A stretch of DNA of 64,000 nucleotides, from assembly GCF_902493135.1 (NCBI RefSeq), contig NZ_CABUOD010000004.1, positions 94,064-158,063 of the forward strand, given 5' to 3'. Under the pieces are notes generated by a model. The model was not told where the DNA came from. It did not search any database and worked only from the letters and a program-made list of their open reading frames with translations. The DNA comes from an uncultured Parabacteroides sp. (lineage in GTDB: Bacteria; Bacteroidota; Bacteroidia; Bacteroidales; Tannerellaceae). Shown here piece by piece: positions 1-9,273 of the stretch. Numbering within the stretch: position 1 is the first letter of the stretch; each line of letters opens with the position of its first letter. The position numbers and the translations under genes were made by a program.

Positions 1-492
1 AGCTCGACCGGCACACTGATCGAGGGACTTACCGATGAGGCAAGACCGGAGACAGGCTTCTTCACGCCGCTCGTCTGCTGCTGGGCTTTTTTCCTGCTCG
101 TACTGGCCGTCACATTCATCGAGTGGCGCCGTAAAACCTACTTCAGGATTGTCGATTGCCTCTTGTTTCTCATAGCCGGAATGGCTGGAGTCGTACTGTT
201 TTTCCTGAGCTTCGTTTCGACCCATCCATGTGTTTGCCCGAATTGGAATATCATCTGGTTACAACCATTCGATCTGATAGCTGTTATTTTGTTTACAGTA
301 AAAAAGTTAAGAAAGGTCGCATATTATTATCATTTTATTAACTTTGCGGCGCTTACGCTGATGCTGGCTGGCTGGCATTTCATTCCGCAGCACTTAAATA
401 CAGCATTTATCCCGCTGGTAATGAGCCTTTGGCTACGTTCGGGATATGGCGTTTACAGAAAAATATGGAACATCGGGTACGAAAAATACTAA
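1..492 (+). CDS. DUF4105/Lnb-like membrane protein, C-terminal part (5' cut by window edge)
   Basis: The frame is open from base 1 to a TAA at 490-492, so the start lies outside the window. The visible ~163 residues hold several hydrophobic segments separated by short basic loops (for example EWRRKTYF and VKKLRK). This matches the membrane tail of the Bacteroidales DUF4105 (Lnb N-terminal periplasmic domain) family, which in my recollection often precedes an alkaline-phosphatase-family gene as here. The next gene starts at 465 inside this one in another frame, a 28-bp overlap that suggests translational coupling. The DUF4105 domain itself is not visible, so the family call rests on the membrane tail and the neighbour. 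Confidence 0.55.
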   Translation, partial: SSTGTLIEGLTDEARPETGFFTPLVCCWAFFLLVLAVTFIEWRRKTYFRIVDCLLFLIAGMAGVVLFFLSFVSTHPCVCPNWNIIWLQPFDLIAVILFTVKKLRKVAYYYHFINFAALTLMLAGWHFIPQHLNTAFIPLVMSLWLRSGYGVYRKIWNIGYEKY

Positions 493-2066
493 CATCGCTC
501 ATCGCAATTCTGGCAGCAACCAACCTGGAGGCTCAACAAAGCACGCCCAAATTGGTGGTGTGCATCACAGTCGACCAATTGCGGGGCGATTACATAGAAT
601 ATTTTTACAACACGTTCGGCGAGCGCGGTTTCAAGCGGTTGATGAATGAAGGGCTGGTGTATAACAACATCCGGTTCGAATTTTCCGATATCGACGAAGC
701 CAGTGCGTTTGCAACCCTGTTCACCGGAAGCAACCCGAACTTCAACGGAGTATCGGGAAAAAACATCTTCGATTTCGATAAGGAAAGAGAAGTCTCGGTC
801 TTGTACGACCCGGACTATCTCGGCAACTATACGAAAGAACATTATTCCCCCCGGAAACTGATCAGCTCCACAATCGGAGACGAACTGAAAATCGCCTCCA
901 AAGGCAGAAGCGACGTATATGCCATTGCTCCTAACCCTGAAAGTGCAATCCTCTCCGCCGGACATGCGGCAAACGGCGCTTTCTGGATGGACGATTACAA
1001 CGGCAAATGGGCGACGACGACCTATTATAAAGGACTTCCCTGGTATGTGGACCGCTACAACAACGGCCCGGAATCCCTGTCGGCGCGTTTGGAACAGATG
1101 ACTTGGACGCCGTCTTTGTCACCGGACAAATTCAACGCATTCCCATATGTGCTGGATGAAATTCCCTTCAAATACACGTTCAAGGAAAATACGAACGAGT
1201 GTTTCTTCAACTTGAAGACCTCTCCTTTTATCAATAAGGAGATCAACCGCCTGGCGCTCCAATTCCTCGAATACGGGGCTTTCGGCACCCGTTCGTGTCC
1301 GGATATGCTTGCCATCACGTATTATGCTGGTAACTATCGCGGCAATATGCACAAGGAATATACCCGCGAGATACAAGATACATACTACCAGTTAGATAAG
1401 GACCTGGAACAGTTGTTGGACAAGATCGACAAAAAGGTCGGGCTGAGCAACACACTGATCGTCTTTACCGGCTCGGGATATTATAAGAGCGAAGAAGAAT
1501 ATGCCGACGGCATGCAATTGACGAATGGCGAGTTCCATCCGAAACGTTGTGTCGCCCTACTCAATATGTACCTGATGGCACTTTACGGCCAGCACACGAA
1601 TTGGGTAAAAGGGTTCTACGACAATCAGATTTACTTGAACCGTAAAGCGATAGAAGATGCGAAACTGGAACTGACCGCCATACAGGAAAAAGCGGCCCAA
1701 TTCCTGCGCGAGTTCAGCGGCGTGCAGTTCGTAGCGACCGAGAACGTCCTCCGTACAGGCAACTGGAACGAGAAGACCTCCAAATACCTGCACGGTACGC
1801 ATATTTCAAGCCGTGGAGACCTGATCATCGAGTTACAGCCCGGATGGACTATCAACAACGACGATCCGAAAGCGAAAGTAAAAGTAATACGAAATAATGC
1901 TGTTATAACCCCGCTGGTGTTTATGGGCAACGGTATCAAGCCGGAACATATCTACCGCGAAGTAAAAGCCACAGAGGTAGCCCCTACGGTAACCCATGTG
2001 CTGAGGATCAGGCCACCCAATGCCAGCAATTCTCTGCCGTTGACAGAACTCACAATTCCGCGGTAG
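465..2066 (+). CDS. Alkaline-phosphatase-superfamily secreted protein, probably a pseudoenzyme
   Basis: The protein is 533 residues. The start at 465 (MEHRVRKILTSLIAIL) gives a signal peptide ending near LEAQ; an upstream ATG at 429 would bury it. The fold is recognisable from VCITVDQLRGDYIEYF, ATLFTGSNPNFNGVSG, AILSAGHAANGAFW and the C-terminal AVITPLVFMGNG block, all typical of PafA-like type I phosphodiesterase/alkaline phosphatases. Only the first metal-ligand Asp (VDQ) is obvious. The usual Asp/His pair of the STDYxGH motif reads AGNYRGN, the ADHG motif reads GSGYY, and the Lys/Arg motif before GAIL reads NPES. Hydrolase activity is therefore doubtful; a binding or structural role is an inference. 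It overlaps the upstream membrane gene by 28 bp, and secA follows 111 bp later. Confidence 0.8.
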   Translation: MEHRVRKILTSLIAILAATNLEAQQSTPKLVVCITVDQLRGDYIEYFYNTFGERGFKRLMNEGLVYNNIRFEFSDIDEASAFATLFTGSNPNFNGVSGKNIFDFDKEREVSVLYDPDYLGNYTKEHYSPRKLISSTIGDELKIASKGRSDVYAIAPNPESAILSAGHAANGAFWMDDYNGKWATTTYYKGLPWYVDRYNNGPESLSARLEQMTWTPSLSPDKFNAFPYVLDEIPFKYTFKENTNECFFNLKTSPFINKEINRLALQFLEYGAFGTRSCPDMLAITYYAGNYRGNMHKEYTREIQDTYYQLDKDLEQLLDKIDKKVGLSNTLIVFTGSGYYKSEEEYADGMQLTNGEFHPKRCVALLNMYLMALYGQHTNWVKGFYDNQIYLNRKAIEDAKLELTAIQEKAAQFLREFSGVQFVATENVLRTGNWNEKTSKYLHGTHISSRGDLIIELQPGWTINNDDPKAKVKVIRNNAVITPLVFMGNGIKPEHIYREVKATEVAPTVTHVLRIRPPNASNSLPLTELTIPR

Positions 2067-2125
2067 GAACGCAGGCGGTGCGTTTCTGCCACACCGCGCA
2101 TTATACATATTATTATATCACCTAC

Positions 2126-2144
2126 GGACGTACCGCCTACGTCC
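2126..2144. promoter_or_regulatory. Perfect 7-bp stem hairpin in the secA leader
   Basis: GGACGTA (2126-2132) and TACGTCC (2138-2144) are perfect complements around a 5-nt loop, ending 33 bp before the secA start. No T-run follows, so it does not look like an intrinsic terminator. It may be a leader structure or a protein-binding dyad; neither is shown. A weaker GCGGTG/CACCGC stem at 2075-2097 lies just after the upstream stop. Confidence 0.35.
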
Positions 2145-2177
2145 CGACTGACAGAAAATAAATAAAACAAATATATC

Positions 2178-5100
2178 ATGGGATTTAATGAATTTATGAC
2201 GAAGCTGTTCGGCAATAAGTCGCAGCGTGACCTGAAAGAAATTACCCCGTATGTGGATAAGATCAAGGCCGTATATCCGTCAATCCAAAAGCTCTCGAAC
2301 GATGAGCTTCGTGCAAAAACAGATGAAATCAAACAGCGTATCCAGGATTATGTAGCCGATGAACGCGCCCAAGTAGAAGAACTGCGTAAAGGCATCGACG
2401 ACAAGGAACTGGAAGAACGTGAAGCGATCTGGGCGGAAGTAGACAAGATCGAAAAGAATATCACGGAAAAGATGGAAGTAGTATTGGAAGAATCCCTTCC
2501 TGAAGTATTCTCCATCATGAAAGATACAGCCCGCCGTTTTTCCGAAAACGAAACGATCGAAGTAACGGCAAATGACTTCGACCGTAACCTGGCCACCAAA
2601 TACGACTTTGTGGAAATCGACGGCGACAAGGCTCTCTACCATAACCATTGGGTTGCCGGCGGTAACGAAATCACCTGGGACATGGTTCACTACGATGTAC
2701 AGTTGTTCGGTGGTGTCGTACTGCACAAGGGTAAGATTGCCGAAATGGCGACCGGTGAAGGTAAAACATTGGTGGCTACCCTGCCGGTATTCCTGAACGC
2801 ATTGACTCGTAACGGTGTGCATGTGGTAACCGTGAACGACTACCTGTCAAAACGTGACTCGGAATGGATGGGCCCGTTGTATATGTTCCACGGACTGTCG
2901 GTAGACTGTATCGACAAGCACCAGCCGAACTCCGATGCCCGCCGCGCCGCTTACAATGCCGACATCACGTTCGGAACGAACAACGAATTCGGTTTCGACT
3001 ACCTGCGTGACAATATGGCGATCAGCCCGAACGACCTCGTACAGCGCAAACATAACTATGCCATTGTCGATGAGGTCGACTCCGTATTGATCGATGACGC
3101 CCGTACGCCGTTGATTATTTCCGGCCCGATCCCCCGTGGCGAAGAACAGTTGTTCGAACAGTTCCGCCCGAACGTGGAAGTCGTGGTAAATGCCCAGAAA
3201 GATCTTTGTTCCAAGATGCTGATCGAAGCCAAGAAGAAAATGGCAAGCAGTGACCAGAAAGAGGTGGAAGAAGGTTCTGTCCAGTTATACCGTTCCTTCA
3301 AGGGGTATCCGCGTAACAAGGCGCTGATCAAATTCCTGAGCGAACAGGGCGTAAAAGCCCAGATGTTGAAGACCGAAGAATACTTCATGTCTGAAAACAT
3401 GCGCCACATGCACGAAGCGACAGACGAACTGTACTTCGTGATCGATGAAAAGAATAACAGTATCGAATTGACTGATAAAGGTATCGACTTGCTGACCGGC
3501 AAGACCGACGACCCGACATTCTTCGTATTGCCGGATATCACCTCCCAGCTTTCCCAGTTGGAACATATCCAGAATGAAGAAGAAAAACAAGCCAAGAAAG
3601 ATGAATTGCTGGCCAACTACTCTGTCAAGAGTGAACGTGTACATACGATCAACCAGTTGCTGAAAGCCTACACCTTGTTCGAGAAAGACGACGAATATGT
3701 CGTGATGGACAACAAGGTCATGATCGTCGACGAACAAACAGGCCGTATCATGGACGGACGACGCTACTCCGACGGCTTGCACCAGGCAATCGAAGCCAAG
3801 GAAGGTGTAAAAGTCGAAGCAGCCACACAAACATTCGCTACGATCACCTTGCAGAACTACTTCCGTATGTACCACAAGCTGTCAGGTATGACCGGTACGG
3901 CTGAAACGGAAGCCGGTGAATTCTGGGACATCTACAAACTGGATGTTGTCGTAATCCCGACAAACCGCCCGATCGCCCGCAACGATATGAACGACCGCAT
4001 CTACAAGACGAAACGCGAAAAATATAACGCTGTAATCGATGAGATCGTCCAGTTGACCGAAGCAGGGCGCCCGGTACTGGTGGGTACGACATCCGTCGAA
4101 ATCTCCGAATTGTTGAGCCGTATGCTTACCATGCGTAAGATTAAACATAACGTCTTGAACGCAAAGTTGCACCAGAAAGAAGCAGAAATCGTGGCGACTG
4201 CCGGACAGAGCAGTACGGTGACGATCGCTACCAATATGGCCGGTCGTGGTACCGATATTAAGCTGTCGCAGGAAGTAAAAGCAGCCGGCGGTTTGGCCAT
4301 CATCGGTACGGAACGTCATGAAAGCCGTCGTGTAGACCGCCAGTTACGTGGCCGTGCCGGACGTCAGGGCGATCCGGGTTCTTCCGTATTCTTCGTTTCT
4401 CTGGAAGACGATTTGATGCGTCTGTTCGCATCCGAAAAGATCGCCGGACTGATGGACAAATTAGGGTTTAAGGAAGGTGAAGTACTGGAACACAGCATGC
4501 TTAGCAAATCCGTTGAACGCGCCCAGAAGAAAGTGGAAGAAAACAACTTCGGCATCCGTAAGCGCCTGTTGGAATACGACGATGTGATGAACTCGCAACG
4601 TAACGTAATTTATACCCGCCGCCGTCACGCCCTGATGGGAGAACGTATCGGTCTGGACGTATTAAATACGATTTATGATACTTCCGTTGCCATCGTCGAC
4701 CAGCATGCCGATGGCGACTACGAAGGTTTCAAGCTGGAACTGTTCAAGACTTTCGCGATGGAATGTCCGTTCACGGAAGAAGAATTCAAGAGTGGCAAAG
4801 CCGACAAGCTGGCCGATAAGCTGTTCGATGAAGCGCTGCAACTGTTCAAACGCCGCATGGAACGCATGACTCAGGTTGCCAACCCGGTCATCAAACAGGT
4901 TTACGAACATCAGGGCGCCATGTATGAAAACATCATGATTCCTATCACGGATGGTAAACGTATGTATAATGTTTCCTGCAACCTGAAAGAAGCTTACGAA
5001 ACGGAAAGCAAAGCCATCACGAAAGCATTCCAGAAATCGATCGTCCTGCACACTATCGACGAAGCTTGGAAAGAACACCTGCGTGAGATGGACGAACTGC

Positions 5101-5537
5101 GTCACTCGGTACAGAATGCCAGCTACGAAAACAAAGATCCTCTGTTGATCTACAAGCTGGAATCTTACAACCTGTTCAAGAATATGGTGGATGTAATGAA
5201 CCGTAAGACAGCTGCTGTCCTGATGCGTGGTCAGATCCCTGTTCGCGAAGAACCGACCGAAGAAGAAAAGCAGGCTATGGCAGCCCGTCAGGCTGCGATG
5301 GAAGAGGCAGCCCGTCAGCGTATCGCCATCCAGAGAGCAGAAGCCGAACGCCGCCAGGACATGAGCAAATATCGTGCTCAAAAGACCGATATCACCGGTA
5401 ACAACAATCCGGAAGAACGTGCCCCGCAACAACCGCGCCAGGAACCGATCCGCGCCGAAAAACGTGTAGGGCGCAACGATCCCTGTCCTTGCGGAAGCGG
5501 TAAGAAATACAAGAACTGCCACGGACAAGGTTTATAG
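2178..5537 (+). CDS. secA: Preprotein translocase ATPase SecA
   Basis: SecA drives post-translational export through SecYEG at the inner membrane. This 1,119-residue copy has the Walker A site MATGEGKTLVA (Lys196), the DEAD-like DEVDSVLIDDARTPLI, motif VI-type sequences around GRAGRQGDPG, and the C-terminal zinc-binding CPCGSGKKYKNCH that contacts SecB or ribosomes. It is ~200 residues longer than E. coli SecA. The extra length is mostly an insertion in the first nucleotide-binding half (around residues 320-450) and a charged Gln/Arg/Glu-rich linker before the zinc tail; greater length is usual in Bacteroidetes. The start ATG at 2178 gives the standard SecA N-terminus (GFNEFMTKLFGNKSQRDL). 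A terminator-like hairpin follows. Confidence 0.98.
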   Translation: MGFNEFMTKLFGNKSQRDLKEITPYVDKIKAVYPSIQKLSNDELRAKTDEIKQRIQDYVADERAQVEELRKGIDDKELEEREAIWAEVDKIEKNITEKMEVVLEESLPEVFSIMKDTARRFSENETIEVTANDFDRNLATKYDFVEIDGDKALYHNHWVAGGNEITWDMVHYDVQLFGGVVLHKGKIAEMATGEGKTLVATLPVFLNALTRNGVHVVTVNDYLSKRDSEWMGPLYMFHGLSVDCIDKHQPNSDARRAAYNADITFGTNNEFGFDYLRDNMAISPNDLVQRKHNYAIVDEVDSVLIDDARTPLIISGPIPRGEEQLFEQFRPNVEVVVNAQKDLCSKMLIEAKKKMASSDQKEVEEGSVQLYRSFKGYPRNKALIKFLSEQGVKAQMLKTEEYFMSENMRHMHEATDELYFVIDEKNNSIELTDKGIDLLTGKTDDPTFFVLPDITSQLSQLEHIQNEEEKQAKKDELLANYSVKSERVHTINQLLKAYTLFEKDDEYVVMDNKVMIVDEQTGRIMDGRRYSDGLHQAIEAKEGVKVEAATQTFATITLQNYFRMYHKLSGMTGTAETEAGEFWDIYKLDVVVIPTNRPIARNDMNDRIYKTKREKYNAVIDEIVQLTEAGRPVLVGTTSVEISELLSRMLTMRKIKHNVLNAKLHQKEAEIVATAGQSSTVTIATNMAGRGTDIKLSQEVKAAGGLAIIGTERHESRRVDRQLRGRAGRQGDPGSSVFFVSLEDDLMRLFASEKIAGLMDKLGFKEGEVLEHSMLSKSVERAQKKVEENNFGIRKRLLEYDDVMNSQRNVIYTRRRHALMGERIGLDVLNTIYDTSVAIVDQHADGDYEGFKLELFKTFAMECPFTEEEFKSGKADKLADKLFDEALQLFKRRMERMTQVANPVIKQVYEHQGAMYENIMIPITDGKRMYNVSCNLKEAYETESKAITKAFQKSIVLHTIDEAWKEHLREMDELRHSVQNASYENKDPLLIYKLESYNLFKNMVDVMNRKTAAVLMRGQIPVREEPTEEEKQAMAARQAAMEEAARQRIAIQRAEAERRQDMSKYRAQKTDITGNNNPEERAPQQPRQEPIRAEKRVGRNDPCPCGSGKKYKNCHGQGL

Positions 5538-5557
5538 TCCTAACCGTTGACATTAAA

Positions 5558-5590
5558 ACAAAGGCGCCCCAAAAGGTCGCCTTTGTTTTC
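5558..5590 (+). terminator. Intrinsic terminator after secA
   Basis: ACAAAGGCG (5558-5566) pairs with CGCCTTTGT (5578-5586) around an 11-nt loop and runs into TTTTC. It sits 20 bp after the secA stop. Confidence 0.85.
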
Positions 5591-5682
5591 TTTATAAATC
5601 TAAAAAAACATAAAATCCTTTTGTTCCTTACATTACACTTACTACCTTAGTCGAACTAATTTAAATATTACATTTAATCACC

Positions 5683-6417
5683 ATGAAGAAAATTATCTTA
5701 TTACTGGCTTTTTGCCTGAGTGTAGGCAATTTATTCGCACAAGATGCGAACGCAGACAAACTGCGCGAAGAAGGAGACGCAGCCATGACTGCAAAAAACT
5801 ATCCCGAAGTTGTAGCAAAATACAGCGAATACCTGAAACTTACGAACTATGAAGATGAAAGCCGTATTTTTAACTGTGCATTTGCGGCTTACAATGCTAA
5901 AAAGTATGACGATGCCATCAAATTCTATGACATGGCCATTCAAAAGGGCTATAAAGCAGACGATGCTTATGTTGGAAAAGCAATGTCTTTGCGTAGCCAG
6001 GACAAAGCAGCCGATTTTACAGCTACAGTTGAAGCAGGTCTGAAAGCAAATGCCCAGAACGCAAACCTCGAAAAACTTTTGTATGCCTATTGCATGAAAA
6101 AAGGACAGGCTGCCCAGAAAGCAGGTAAGACAGCAGAAGCAGAAGAACTGTTTAAAGACGTATTAGTTGTAGGTAACGCCAAATATAAAGGCAACGCTCT
6201 GTACAGCCTCGGCGTTATGTTCTACAATGCAGGTGCAAAAATCCTGGCAGATGCCAACCCGATCGCAACATCCGATCCTGACAAATACGCAGCTGAAAAG
6301 AAAAAGGCAGATGCCCAAATGGCAAAAGCGAAAGGTTACCTGGAACAAGCAGTCGCTCTGAACGCAGCCGATGCCAACTCCAAAAAGATCCTGGACGCTA
6401 TCAACGCAACCAAATAA
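5683..6417 (+). CDS. Secreted tetratricopeptide-repeat protein
   Basis: This 244-residue protein has a clear signal peptide (MKKIILLLAFCLSVGNLFAQ), so it is periplasmic or outer-membrane associated. The mature part is Ala/Lys-rich and helical. TPR-like units are visible around residues 28-110 (EGDAAMTAKNYPEVVAKYSEYL and CAFAAYNAKKYDDAIKFYDMAI) and again near the C-terminus (AKGYLEQAVALNAADANSKKIL). TPR proteins are protein-protein scaffolds; no partner can be named from the sequence. It is a single-gene unit with a strong terminator behind it, converging on the two-component genes. Confidence 0.85.
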   Translation: MKKIILLLAFCLSVGNLFAQDANADKLREEGDAAMTAKNYPEVVAKYSEYLKLTNYEDESRIFNCAFAAYNAKKYDDAIKFYDMAIQKGYKADDAYVGKAMSLRSQDKAADFTATVEAGLKANAQNANLEKLLYAYCMKKGQAAQKAGKTAEAEELFKDVLVVGNAKYKGNALYSLGVMFYNAGAKILADANPIATSDPDKYAAEKKKADAQMAKAKGYLEQAVALNAADANSKKILDAINATK

Positions 6418-6440
6418 GCATTGTGTATAACTTGACAATA

Positions 6441-6468
6441 AAAAAGAGGACTTCGGTCCTCTTTTTTT
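6441..6468. terminator. Bidirectional terminator with TTCG tetraloop
   Basis: A stem of about ten pairs (AAAAGAGGAC / GTCCTCTTTT) closes a TTCG loop at 6452-6455 and is followed by a T-run. It lies between the convergent TPR gene and sensor kinase gene, and A-runs on the other side allow it to work both ways. Confidence 0.92.
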
Positions 6469-6527
6469 ATTTATACAGACATCATAGTTCCTTATTATCA
6501 TTCCATTCAATCAACCTTTCCGGTATA

Positions 6528-7829
6528 TTACTCGAACAATATCCTGAACCGGGTCAGCCCGTCCGCATACGTTCTGAGGGAAAAAGAACAGTTGTGTTTC
6601 TGGAGCACTTCACGGATAAATATCAAGCCGATGCCCTGACCGCCGCGTTTGGTGGAAAAGAAGGGGCTGAACAGCTTGGCCTCCGTCTCCTTGTCAATAC
6701 CTTTTCCGGTGTCGGCGATCTCCAGGCAGACCGGATTACGGGAGGTACGGATATAGATCTCGCCATCGTGGTCGATCGATTCGGAGGCGTTCTTGATGAT
6801 GTTAACCAGCACCTGTTCGAAGAGTGAATTGTCCAGATTGACAACCGGCGAAACGGGGTCCAGCTCCATCACGATCCGGATATTCCGGTTCAGGCAAATC
6901 GTTTCCATAAAACGCTTGCACGAAAAGACGACCGCATTCAGCGGCTGCATCTTGGTTTGCGGCTCCGGTATGCGGACCACGTCGGCAAAGTTCGTGATAA
7001 AATGGCTCATACTGTAACAACGCTCTATCGAAACACGCAGGACTTCACAGATATCTTCCGTATCCTGCATCTCACTGAAGGTCGCCTCAAGCGTGTCCAA
7101 TGTGGAAGTAATGCCGGCAGTCGTGTTGTTCACCTCGTGGGCAATCATACGGATCACCTTCTCATACGCTTTCTTTTCGGCCTTAAAGACTTCTTGCGTC
7201 AGCATTTCCACCAAATAGAACGAATGATGGAAACCACGGTCCACAAACGATGAGTGCGTACATTTATATATATTGGCATCGTTCAGGCGGACTGTCTGCG
7301 AATCGTACAAGGGGATCGGTTCCAACTCCGCCGCCAAAGGTGAATCCAGTTCCGGCAGACGCTTGCCTACGATATCCGGCAGAGAAGGAATTCCCAACAT
7401 CTTACGAGCCGCCGGATTGACGGAAAGGATTTCCTTATCGAGGTTCAACATAATCACTCCCATCGGCGAAGCATTGATCAGCAAATCCAGGAAATGGTTC
7501 TGTTCCCGTAGATGCAGGCGTTCGTTCTTCAATTGTTCCATCATCTTGTTGAAAATATCGACGATGCGGTCCGCCTCCTTCTGCCCCACGTGGCTCAGAC
7601 GGGAACTGAAATCCTGCTCCTTCAACAATTCCATACCGTTCCCGATGATATGAAGAGGCTTGATGATACGGCTATAGAACACAAGCAAATAGATGATCGT
7701 CAGAATCACGATCCCTTCCACTAAGAAGAACATGAGGGAGGATTCCGTATAGAAAACATGATAGGTAATGATCGCCAATACGGACAACAACAATGCAGTC
7801 AAAATCCAAAACAATCCTCTTATTCTCAT
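6528..7829 (-). CDS. NtrB-type sensor histidine kinase
   Basis: The 433-residue inner-membrane kinase has two N-terminal transmembrane helices (about residues 5-27 and 33-52) with almost no periplasmic loop, a HAMP-like linker, and a PAS domain (about 112-200, NASPMGVIMLNLDKEILSVN). The phospho-acceptor block is MIAHEVNN with His231, and the ATPase domain shows NIIKNASESI, DTGKGID and GGQGIGL. It lies 13 bp downstream of the sigma-54 response regulator gene and almost certainly feeds phosphate to it. With so little periplasmic sequence, the signal is more likely sensed within the membrane or by the PAS domain. It is last in a probable tolC-like/regulator/kinase transcript. Confidence 0.93.
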   Translation of the reverse strand: MRIRGLFWILTALLLSVLAIITYHVFYTESSLMFFLVEGIVILTIIYLLVFYSRIIKPLHIIGNGMELLKEQDFSSRLSHVGQKEADRIVDIFNKMMEQLKNERLHLREQNHFLDLLINASPMGVIMLNLDKEILSVNPAARKMLGIPSLPDIVGKRLPELDSPLAAELEPIPLYDSQTVRLNDANIYKCTHSSFVDRGFHHSFYLVEMLTQEVFKAEKKAYEKVIRMIAHEVNNTTAGITSTLDTLEATFSEMQDTEDICEVLRVSIERCYSMSHFITNFADVVRIPEPQTKMQPLNAVVFSCKRFMETICLNRNIRIVMELDPVSPVVNLDNSLFEQVLVNIIKNASESIDHDGEIYIRTSRNPVCLEIADTGKGIDKETEAKLFSPFFSTKRGGQGIGLIFIREVLQKHNCSFSLRTYADGLTRFRILFE

Positions 7830-7842
7830 CAGCCGTTGCGAT

Positions 7843-9216
7843 TTATTTGTCTACAGGGATATCATATTTCTCAAGGCGTCGGTACAGGGCTGCCCGACTG
7901 ATGCCGAGTGCCGTGGCGACGTGCGAAAGATTACCGGCATGTGTCTTCAACGCCTGGAGAATTGTTTGCTTTTCCAACTCGTCCAGTGTCAGCCCCTCAA
8001 GCGAAGGAGCAACCTCAGCTTTTGCCGACAATGTCGTATGGAGGCACTGGCCCTCGAAGTCAGAAGCTTCCAGGACTGCCTTCCCCGATACCAACATCGT
8101 CCGTTCCACCAAATTCTTCAACTCACGGATATTACCCGGATAAGGCAGTTTTTGCAGGAAGGTCAAGGCTTCAGACGAAAAGCGGACAGCAGGCAAGCCG
8201 TTCATCTCCGATTGTTTGTCAGCAAAATAGCGTGCCAACAAAGGGATGTCGTCCTTACGCTCGCGGAGTGCGGGCAGGTGGACGGTTATCAGGTTGATAC
8301 GATAAAACAAATCTTCCCGGAACGTGCGCTCAGCCACCATTTCACGCAGGTTGCAGTTTGTCGCGCTGACCACACGGATATCGACTTTGCGGGGACGGCT
8401 ATCGCCCAGTACCTCGAACGTCTGGTCTTGCAGGACGCGTAGCAGCTTCACCTGACAGGACAGTTCGAGATCCCCTATCTCGTCGAGAAAGATCGTCCCT
8501 TTATTTGCCATCTCGAAACGTCCGGTACGGTCGATGTAAGCATCGGTAAACGCTCCTTTCTTATGTCCGAACATCTCGCTCTCGAAGAGGCTTTGCGAAA
8601 GTCCGCCGAGGTTGACCTTTACAAACGGCTCCTTCGCACGCGGGCTGTTCGTATGGATCGCTTCGGCAATCAGCTCCTTCCCTGTTCCGCTCTCGCCGGT
8701 TATCAGGACGGAAGCGTTGGTCGGAGCGATCCGGGAAACCGTCCCCAACACATCCATCAACGGGGCGCTCTGGCCTATGATCTTGTCAAAATGAAATTTA
8801 TTATCAGCATCCAGGCGGTTCAAAGGCGTTTCCTGCTCCTTCTTCTGTTCGCTCAATTCGATTGCCGTACGGATGGATTTCAGCAGTACAAGATTGTTCC
8901 AGGGTTTGGTCACAAAATCGAAAGCGCCAGCCTGCATTCCCTGTACGGCAAGCGAAATAGATCCCCATGCCGTCATCAGGATCACCGGAACGTCGGGCTG
9001 GAAAATCTTCACCTTCTTCAACAGTTGTATGCCCTCTTCACCGGTGGTAGTCAACGTAAAGTTCATATCCATCAGGATAAGTTGCGGCACCGTCCGGCGC
9101 ACAACAGCCAACGCCTCTTCCGGTCCCGGAACAGCTTCCGGTTCGAACCCGGCGCGTTTCAACAAGAAGGTTAGCGAAGAACGAACCGCTGCATCATCGT
9201 CTACTATCAAGATCAT
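7843..9216 (-). CDS. NtrC-family sigma-54-dependent response regulator
   Basis: The 457-residue protein has a receiver domain (residues 1-120, phospho-acceptor Asp50 in LILMDMNF) and an AAA+ sigma-54 activator domain with Walker A GESGTGKE and Walker B GTIFLDEIGD. A C-terminal Fis-type helix-turn-helix follows (NLSHVATALGISRAALYRRL). The sigma-54 contact loop reads GAFTDA (residues 221-226) instead of GAFTGA. It starts 57 bp after the TolC-like gene ends, with no obvious promoter between, so it is probably read from the sigma-54 promoter at 10783-10797. The three matched promoter/element pairs at 10.8, 19.3 and 25.9 kb are its likely targets. Confidence 0.95.
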   Translation of the reverse strand: MILIVDDDAAVRSSLTFLLKRAGFEPEAVPGPEEALAVVRRTVPQLILMDMNFTLTTTGEEGIQLLKKVKIFQPDVPVILMTAWGSISLAVQGMQAGAFDFVTKPWNNLVLLKSIRTAIELSEQKKEQETPLNRLDADNKFHFDKIIGQSAPLMDVLGTVSRIAPTNASVLITGESGTGKELIAEAIHTNSPRAKEPFVKVNLGGLSQSLFESEMFGHKKGAFTDAYIDRTGRFEMANKGTIFLDEIGDLELSCQVKLLRVLQDQTFEVLGDSRPRKVDIRVVSATNCNLREMVAERTFREDLFYRINLITVHLPALRERKDDIPLLARYFADKQSEMNGLPAVRFSSEALTFLQKLPYPGNIRELKNLVERTMLVSGKAVLEASDFEGQCLHTTLSAKAEVAPSLEGLTLDELEKQTILQALKTHAGNLSHVATALGISRAALYRRLEKYDIPVDK

Positions 9217-9273
9217 TGATTTATGATTTCAAATTTATGATTTATAATTTGCAAATTTATGGAATTAAATCAA

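Noticed and set aside
1..492. Frameshift joining the first partial gene to the phosphatase-fold gene
   Set aside because: The upstream frame ends with a normal stop and the downstream gene has its own start and signal peptide, so this is an ordinary overlap.
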